Origin: Treponema sp. | GTDB taxonomy: Bacteria > Spirochaetota > Spirochaetia > Treponematales > Treponemataceae | Direction of reading: 5' to 3' | Assembly: GCA_016293645.1 (NCBI GenBank) | Contig: JAEDDW010000036.1 | Location: forward strand, 1 to 17,314 | Length of the DNA stretch: 17,314 bases | In this document: positions 12,854-17,314 of the stretch, piece after piece | Layout of the letters: every line of letters starts with the position of its first letter | Numbering within the stretch: position 1 is the stretch's first letter | The notes under the pieces: model-generated | What the model was told of the DNA's origin: nothing | What the model saw: only the letters and a program-made list of their open reading frames with translations | The model's database searches: none | Translations under genes and position numbers: made by a program

Positions 12854-14572
12854 ATGAATCCTAGCATCAAAATCATTTTCGGACTTCTCGGAGGTCTTGC
12901 AATATTCATTTTCGGAATGAACATGATGAGCGAATGTCTTCAAAAAGCTGCCGGTGAAAAAATGAAGAAAATTCTTTCGCTTTTTACAAGGAATCCAGTT
13001 CTTGGAGTAATAGCCGGAGCCTTGACTACTGCGGTTCTCCAAAGTTCCAGTGCGACAACTGTTATGGCAATCGGTTTTATAAGCGCAGGATTAATGACAC
13101 TCCCTCAGGCAATATCGATCATATTCGGTGCAAATATCGGAACCACAATAACAGCACAGATCATTTCCTTTAAAATATCCAACTACATTTATCTTTTTGT
13201 CTTTGTGGGATTCTTTATTTCATTCGCCGTCAAAAATCAAAAATGGAAATACGCAGGACAGACACTGTTTGCCTTTGGCCTTCTGTTTCTGGGAATTGAG
13301 ACAATGGGCAGCGTAATGAAACCTCTTGCTCACACGTCATTTTTTACAGATATGATAGCAAAGGTAAGCAACGTCCCTGTTCTTGGAGTACTTACAGGAA
13401 CTCTCATGACTTTAGTTGTACAAAGTTCCAGCGCAACAATTGCGGTTCTTCAGAATTTTGCAAGTCAACCGGCTGCTGACGGCATATCAAGCGTAATCGG
13501 GCTGACAGGCGCAATTCCTGTTCTTCTTGGTGACAATATCGGAACTACTATCACAGCCTTGCTTGCTAGTATCGGACAGAATAAAGATGCAAAACGAACA
13601 GCAGTTGCTCATTCATTGTTCAATGTTTCTGGATGTCTTCTTTTCATCTGGTTTGTTCCGCTTTATGCACAATTTATACAGTACATATCTCCAAAGGGGG
13701 ATGAAGTTGCAGTCATATCGCGCCAGATAGCAAATGCCCATACCTGTTTCAATATTGTCATGACACTGATCTGGATACCTCTCATCTGGATAATGGTAAA
13801 AATCGTGTTGAAAATAATTCCGGACTCAGTGAATAAAATTCCGGAAAACAATGAAGAAGTTATTTATCTTGATAAAAAATATTTGAACCAGCCTGCTGCA
13901 GCCCTTCATGTTACCACAAAAGAAATAATCCGATGCAGCCAGATTGTTGAAGGACTGCTCAAATTGATTGTGAAGGCTGACAAGAAAAGCAAAACGAAAG
14001 AAAAATCTGAAGTACAGATATTTGAAAAGGTAATTCATGAATCTGAATTGGTTCAGAAAATATCGCAGAAAATTAATGACTTCATGAGTCAGCTTTTCAG
14101 TTTGGGAATACTTACTGAGGATCAGGCAAATCAGGCGGTCGGACTTCTGTATGTAATAAGCGACATTGAAAGGATCGGCCAGTTCAGTGGTGAAATCAGC
14201 AGTAACATTCTTGAGCAGCAGTCCAGAAGCCATAAGACCCATTATTCAAAAGATGCAGTCACTGATTTAAGAACTTCTGCGGAGTTTATTTATTCCATGT
14301 TCTCAAAAATCATGAACCCTTTGTCCGACGGAACTGCTGCAGATGAAAAAGATCTCAGGTACATTCGTGAAAATGTTGTCAATCTGGAGTTTAAGATGCG
14401 CAGACGGCATATTGACCGCGTCTGCAAAGGAAAATGCAGTGTAAAATTGACTTCAAACTATAACCAGATTCTGTACAACATAGAACGCATGAGCAACAGT
14501 TGTGTGAATCTTGCGGATACTCTGAAATCAAATCCGATAGAAAAAAATCTTCTGGAAGAAAAATTGGACTGA
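12854..14572 (+). CDS. Na+/phosphate cotransporter with C-terminal PhoU-like domain (second copy)
   Basis: This 572-residue inner-membrane protein is of the same PNaS family as the protein at 574-2232 but clearly diverged. The paired transport signatures are QSSSATT (63-69) with GANIGTT (92-98), and QSSSAT (190-195) with GDNIGTT (226-232). From about residue 335 a soluble helical PhoU-like domain follows, with ISDIERIGQFSGE and YNIERMSNSCVN. ATG 12854 is preferred because GGAG (12845-12848) lies a few bases before it; the in-frame ATG at 12842 has no ribosome site. It is the first gene behind a strong Pho box and is followed by ppk after 9 bases, suggesting that its phosphate flux is linked to polyphosphate storage. 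Transport direction is not determined. Confidence 0.9.
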   Translation: MNPSIKIIFGLLGGLAIFIFGMNMMSECLQKAAGEKMKKILSLFTRNPVLGVIAGALTTAVLQSSSATTVMAIGFISAGLMTLPQAISIIFGANIGTTITAQIISFKISNYIYLFVFVGFFISFAVKNQKWKYAGQTLFAFGLLFLGIETMGSVMKPLAHTSFFTDMIAKVSNVPVLGVLTGTLMTLVVQSSSATIAVLQNFASQPAADGISSVIGLTGAIPVLLGDNIGTTITALLASIGQNKDAKRTAVAHSLFNVSGCLLFIWFVPLYAQFIQYISPKGDEVAVISRQIANAHTCFNIVMTLIWIPLIWIMVKIVLKIIPDSVNKIPENNEEVIYLDKKYLNQPAAALHVTTKEIIRCSQIVEGLLKLIVKADKKSKTKEKSEVQIFEKVIHESELVQKISQKINDFMSQLFSLGILTEDQANQAVGLLYVISDIERIGQFSGEISSNILEQQSRSHKTHYSKDAVTDLRTSAEFIYSMFSKIMNPLSDGTAADEKDLRYIRENVVNLEFKMRRRHIDRVCKGKCSVKLTSNYNQILYNIERMSNSCVNLADTLKSNPIEKNLLEEKLD

Positions 14573-14581
14573 GGTAGAAGT

Positions 14582-16645
14582 ATGAATTGTTACACAAACC
14601 GAGAACTTTCATGGATAGATTTTAATGAAAGAGTATTAAACGAAGCAGGAAATCCTAAAGTTCCGCTTGCCGAACGCCTGACATTTGCTTCGATATATCA
14701 ATCAAACCTTGATGAATTTTTCATGGTCAGAGTTGGAACTCTTATGGTTCAAATGAGCAGCACTGAAGTTGTCAGAGAAAATAAAACAGGAATGACAAGC
14801 CGCGAGCAGGTTGAAGCCATTTTGAACAAGGTAAAGAAACTTGAAATCAAAAAGGCTGTCATCTATGAAAACCTGATGAAAGAGCTCGAAAATCATAATC
14901 TGAATCTTGTAAATTTCAATAAACTCACGGAATCGGATGCTAAGGCACTTGAATCTTTCTTTGATGCTGATATTGCTCCTTACCTAAGTCCAATCATTGT
15001 TGGAAAACAACAGCCTTTCCCATTCCTCGCAAACAAAGAACTTAATGCAATTGTTCTCCTAAAAAACAAAAACGGGAAAAACAAAATGGGAATAGTTCCG
15101 TGTTCAAATACTATTTTTCCTCGATTAATTTCAGTCCCATCAAAACCAGGAACATTCATGCTGTGCGAAGAACTTATCCTGCATTTTGTTTCAAAACTTT
15201 TTGGGAACTATTCAGTTGGAGAAAAATCAATCATCAGAATTACACGCAATGCGGACATTGAAGCAAAAGATGTTCTGGATGAGGACCTGGATTACAGAAA
15301 CATGATGGAACATCTGGTAAAGCAGCGAAAAAGAATGAGTCCAATTCGTCTTGAACTTAGCAGGGTAATCAATGACAAGGCAAAAAAAGAACTTCTGGAA
15401 ATTCTTGGAATTTCAGAACTGCACATGATAAATGTTGAAACACCACTGGATCTGAAATTTGTATTTGAATTGCAGAATATCCTGAGAAATAAAAAGGAAC
15501 TTTTTTACAAACCACGAACTCCACGCAACTCCCCATTTGTTAATATAAAGAAAAAAATAATTCCTCAAATAGAATCATCTGACCTTCTCTTAAGCTATCC
15601 TTTTGAAAGCATGAAGCCGTTCCTGAACCTGTTGCAGGAAGCTGCAGAAGACAAGAATGTTGTTTCAATCAAAATGACTTTATATCGGGTTGCGGCAAAA
15701 AGCAAGATAATTGATTCACTAATTGAAGCCGCAGAAAACGGCAAAGAAGTCGTTGTTGTTGTTGAATTGAGGGCACGATTTGATGAAGAGAACAACATTG
15801 AAATGTCTCACAGACTGGAAGATGCAGGATGCAAAATAATCTATGGGCTTGAAAACTATAAAGTTCATTCAAAATTATGCCTCATTACCCGAAAAGTAAA
15901 CAACTCATTGTCCTATATAACGCAAATAGGAACCGGCAACTACAATGAAAAAACAGCAACCATGTACACAGACTTGAGCCTGATTACGGCAAACCAGGGA
16001 ATTGGTAATGATGCGGCAAAAATATTCAAATTTCTTCTTCTGAATGAACCTGTAGACAAAACCGATTACCTTCTTGTTGCACCACTTTGTCTTCAAAACA
16101 GAATCATTCAAATGATAGATGAACAAATTTCACTCGGTTCCAGCGGTTACATCGGCATAAAAATCAATTCTCTGACAGACAAAATTCTTATAGACAAACT
16201 GATTGAAGCAAGCAGGGCTAAAGTAAAAATTCAGTTGTGCATCCGGGGAATATGCTGTCTTGTTCCCGGAATTCCAGAAACTACGGACAACATAGAAGTC
16301 ATAAGTATTGTGGGTAGATATCTGGAGCACTCTAGAATTTATATTTTTGGAAATGATTTTGAAACACAGAAAATATATATCGCCTCTGCAGATTTTATGA
16401 CACGAAACACAACCCGCAGGGTTGAAGTGGCCACTCCAGTTTACGATGCAAAAATTAAAAAAAGAATTCTTCACATTTTCAACACGGTGATGGCTGACAA
16501 CGAAAAGGGAAAAATTCTGTGCAGTAATGGAGAATACACAGACAGAAACACTAGCAAAGAAGAAAAAGAAAAAATCAATTCACAGGAATTGTTCTATGAA
16601 GAAGCTTATAAAAAAATTTCAGATTTTGATGGAGAAATGTCATGA
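14582..16645 (+). CDS. ppk1: polyphosphate kinase 1
   Basis: This 687-residue enzyme reversibly makes polyphosphate from ATP. The N-terminal domain opens with NRELSWIDFNERVL and SNLDEFFMVRVG (about 41-52). The two phospholipase-D-like catalytic domains carry H429 in YKVHSKL (the autophosphorylated His, equivalent to H435 of Escherichia coli) and H583 in YLEHSRIY (equivalent to H592). Supporting motifs are GTGNYNEKTATMYTD (450-464) and SADFMTRNTTRRVE (602-615). Length is normal. The start has GAGG just upstream. The C-terminal tail (about 648-687) is Lys/Glu-rich. Its stop overlaps the pfk start (ATGA). Pho control through the upstream promoter is inferred from the compact operon. Confidence 0.96.
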   Translation: MNCYTNRELSWIDFNERVLNEAGNPKVPLAERLTFASIYQSNLDEFFMVRVGTLMVQMSSTEVVRENKTGMTSREQVEAILNKVKKLEIKKAVIYENLMKELENHNLNLVNFNKLTESDAKALESFFDADIAPYLSPIIVGKQQPFPFLANKELNAIVLLKNKNGKNKMGIVPCSNTIFPRLISVPSKPGTFMLCEELILHFVSKLFGNYSVGEKSIIRITRNADIEAKDVLDEDLDYRNMMEHLVKQRKRMSPIRLELSRVINDKAKKELLEILGISELHMINVETPLDLKFVFELQNILRNKKELFYKPRTPRNSPFVNIKKKIIPQIESSDLLLSYPFESMKPFLNLLQEAAEDKNVVSIKMTLYRVAAKSKIIDSLIEAAENGKEVVVVVELRARFDEENNIEMSHRLEDAGCKIIYGLENYKVHSKLCLITRKVNNSLSYITQIGTGNYNEKTATMYTDLSLITANQGIGNDAAKIFKFLLLNEPVDKTDYLLVAPLCLQNRIIQMIDEQISLGSSGYIGIKINSLTDKILIDKLIEASRAKVKIQLCIRGICCLVPGIPETTDNIEVISIVGRYLEHSRIYIFGNDFETQKIYIASADFMTRNTTRRVEVATPVYDAKIKKRILHIFNTVMADNEKGKILCSNGEYTDRNTSKEEKEKINSQELFYEEAYKKISDFDGEMS

Positions 16646-17314
16646 AAGAAAATTTGAGAATCGGAATTCTGACCAGCGGCGGTGACTGTCAGGCTTTAAA
16701 TGCAGCCATGAGGGGTGTTGCACTTGCATTGTATGAGAAAAACAGGAATGTCGAAATTATTGGAATTGAAAATGGATATGAAGGCTTGATTAACGGAAAT
16801 TGCAGAAGTCTTGTAAGAGATGATTTTGAAAACATTCTTTCAATCGGAGGAACAATTCTTGGTTCATCACGAATGCCATTTAAGCATATAAATGAACCTG
16901 ATGAAAACGGAACTGAAAAAATTCCTGCAATGATTAAAAATTACAAAAAGATGGGATTGGACTGTCTTGTAGTACTAGGTGGAAATGGATCTCAGAAGAC
17001 TGCAAATCTCCTCAGCATGAAGGGAATAAAAATCGTCAGTCTGCCTAAAACTATTGACAATGATGTTGCCGAAACAGACCTTACTTTTGGTTATGCAAGT
17101 GCTCTTGAAGTTGCATCTCATACAATCGAAAATATAAAGACAACAGCAGCCAGTCATTCGAGAATTTTCATTGTGGAAATAATGGGTCACAAAACCGGTC
17201 ACCTCACATTGAACGCTGGAATAGCTGGTGGCGTAGATGTCATTTTGATTCCCGAGATCCCTTTTGATGTTGTCAGTGTTGCAGAAAAGATCAATAAACT
17301 TGAATCTGATGGAA
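16642..17314 (+). CDS. pfkA: 6-phosphofructokinase, partial (3' end outside window)
   Basis: The first 224 residues of a phosphofructokinase are present; the frame runs off the window edge. ATG 16642 overlaps the ppk stop and has GGAG at 16631-16634, 7 bases upstream. Landmarks are TSGGDCQALNAAMRG (11-25), GSSRMPF (74-80), GGNGS (113-117), PKTIDND (135-141, catalytic D139) and VEIMGHKTGH (178-187). The Gly in GGNGS is typical of ATP users, whereas PPi-dependent enzymes usually have Asp there; the Lys in PKTIDND is typical of PPi-dependent and some atypical ATP enzymes. The first acidic residue of the usual GGDGS is Asn here. Phosphoryl donor is therefore uncertain. Clustering with ppk1 behind a Pho promoter is unusual for a glycolytic enzyme. 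Confidence 0.9.
   Translation, partial: MKENLRIGILTSGGDCQALNAAMRGVALALYEKNRNVEIIGIENGYEGLINGNCRSLVRDDFENILSIGGTILGSSRMPFKHINEPDENGTEKIPAMIKNYKKMGLDCLVVLGGNGSQKTANLLSMKGIKIVSLPKTIDNDVAETDLTFGYASALEVASHTIENIKTTAASHSRIFIVEIMGHKTGHLTLNAGIAGGVDVILIPEIPFDVVSVAEKINKLESDG

Noticed and set aside
1..17314. CRISPR arrays, tRNA or rRNA genes, insertion sequences, phage genes
   Set aside because: No spaced identical repeats, cloverleaf-like sequence, transposase motif or phage protein was seen in any part of the window.

Overview
The window is a phosphate-starvation (Pho) island from a low-to-moderate G+C diderm bacterium. Gene content, codon style, an outer-membrane barrel candidate and a YibE/F-type membrane protein suggest a spirochaete, most likely a host-associated Treponema. 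That assignment is inferred from protein style only; there is no rRNA or marker gene to confirm it.

Layout. (1) Positions 1-530: the possible 3' end of an unknown gene, then a strong promoter and a small Lys/Ala-rich coiled-coil protein. (2) Positions 574-4355, minus strand: phoB, phoR and a Na+/phosphate cotransporter with a PhoU-like tail. (3) Positions 4356-4600: the divergent control region. (4) Positions 4601-9969, plus strand: pstS-pstC-pstA-pstB-phoU-yibE/F-like, tightly packed. (5) Positions 10034-12675: an exported, probably outer-membrane protein, then alkaline phosphatase, then a strong intrinsic terminator. (6) Positions 12854-17314: a second Na+/phosphate cotransporter, polyphosphate kinase 1 and a 6-phosphofructokinase cut by the window edge.

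How it fits together. PhoR/PhoB sense and respond to phosphate limitation. PstSCAB with PhoU provides high-affinity uptake and signalling. The two PNaS-type carriers move phosphate with Na+. The outer-membrane candidate and the phosphatase would bring in and release phosphate, and Ppk1 stores it as polyphosphate. The coordination is visible in the DNA. Three plus-strand promoters (pstS, the barrel/phosphatase pair, the second cotransporter) share one layout: four 7-bp units in exact 11-bp phase, then 8 bp, then a TAGATT/TACATT -10. Shorter two-unit versions lie before phoB and before the first cotransporter.

The most striking observations are: (a) PstS is a circular permutation, with the family's C-terminal half placed first and its N-terminal half second behind one signal peptide; (b) a GC-rich palindromic repeat sits in frame in the 5' end of pstA; (c) a Pho-box array is embedded in the 3' coding end of the yibE/F gene; (d) possible RNA folds lie between pstS and pstC (pseudoknot-like) and before the barrel gene (a stem covering the ribosome binding site).
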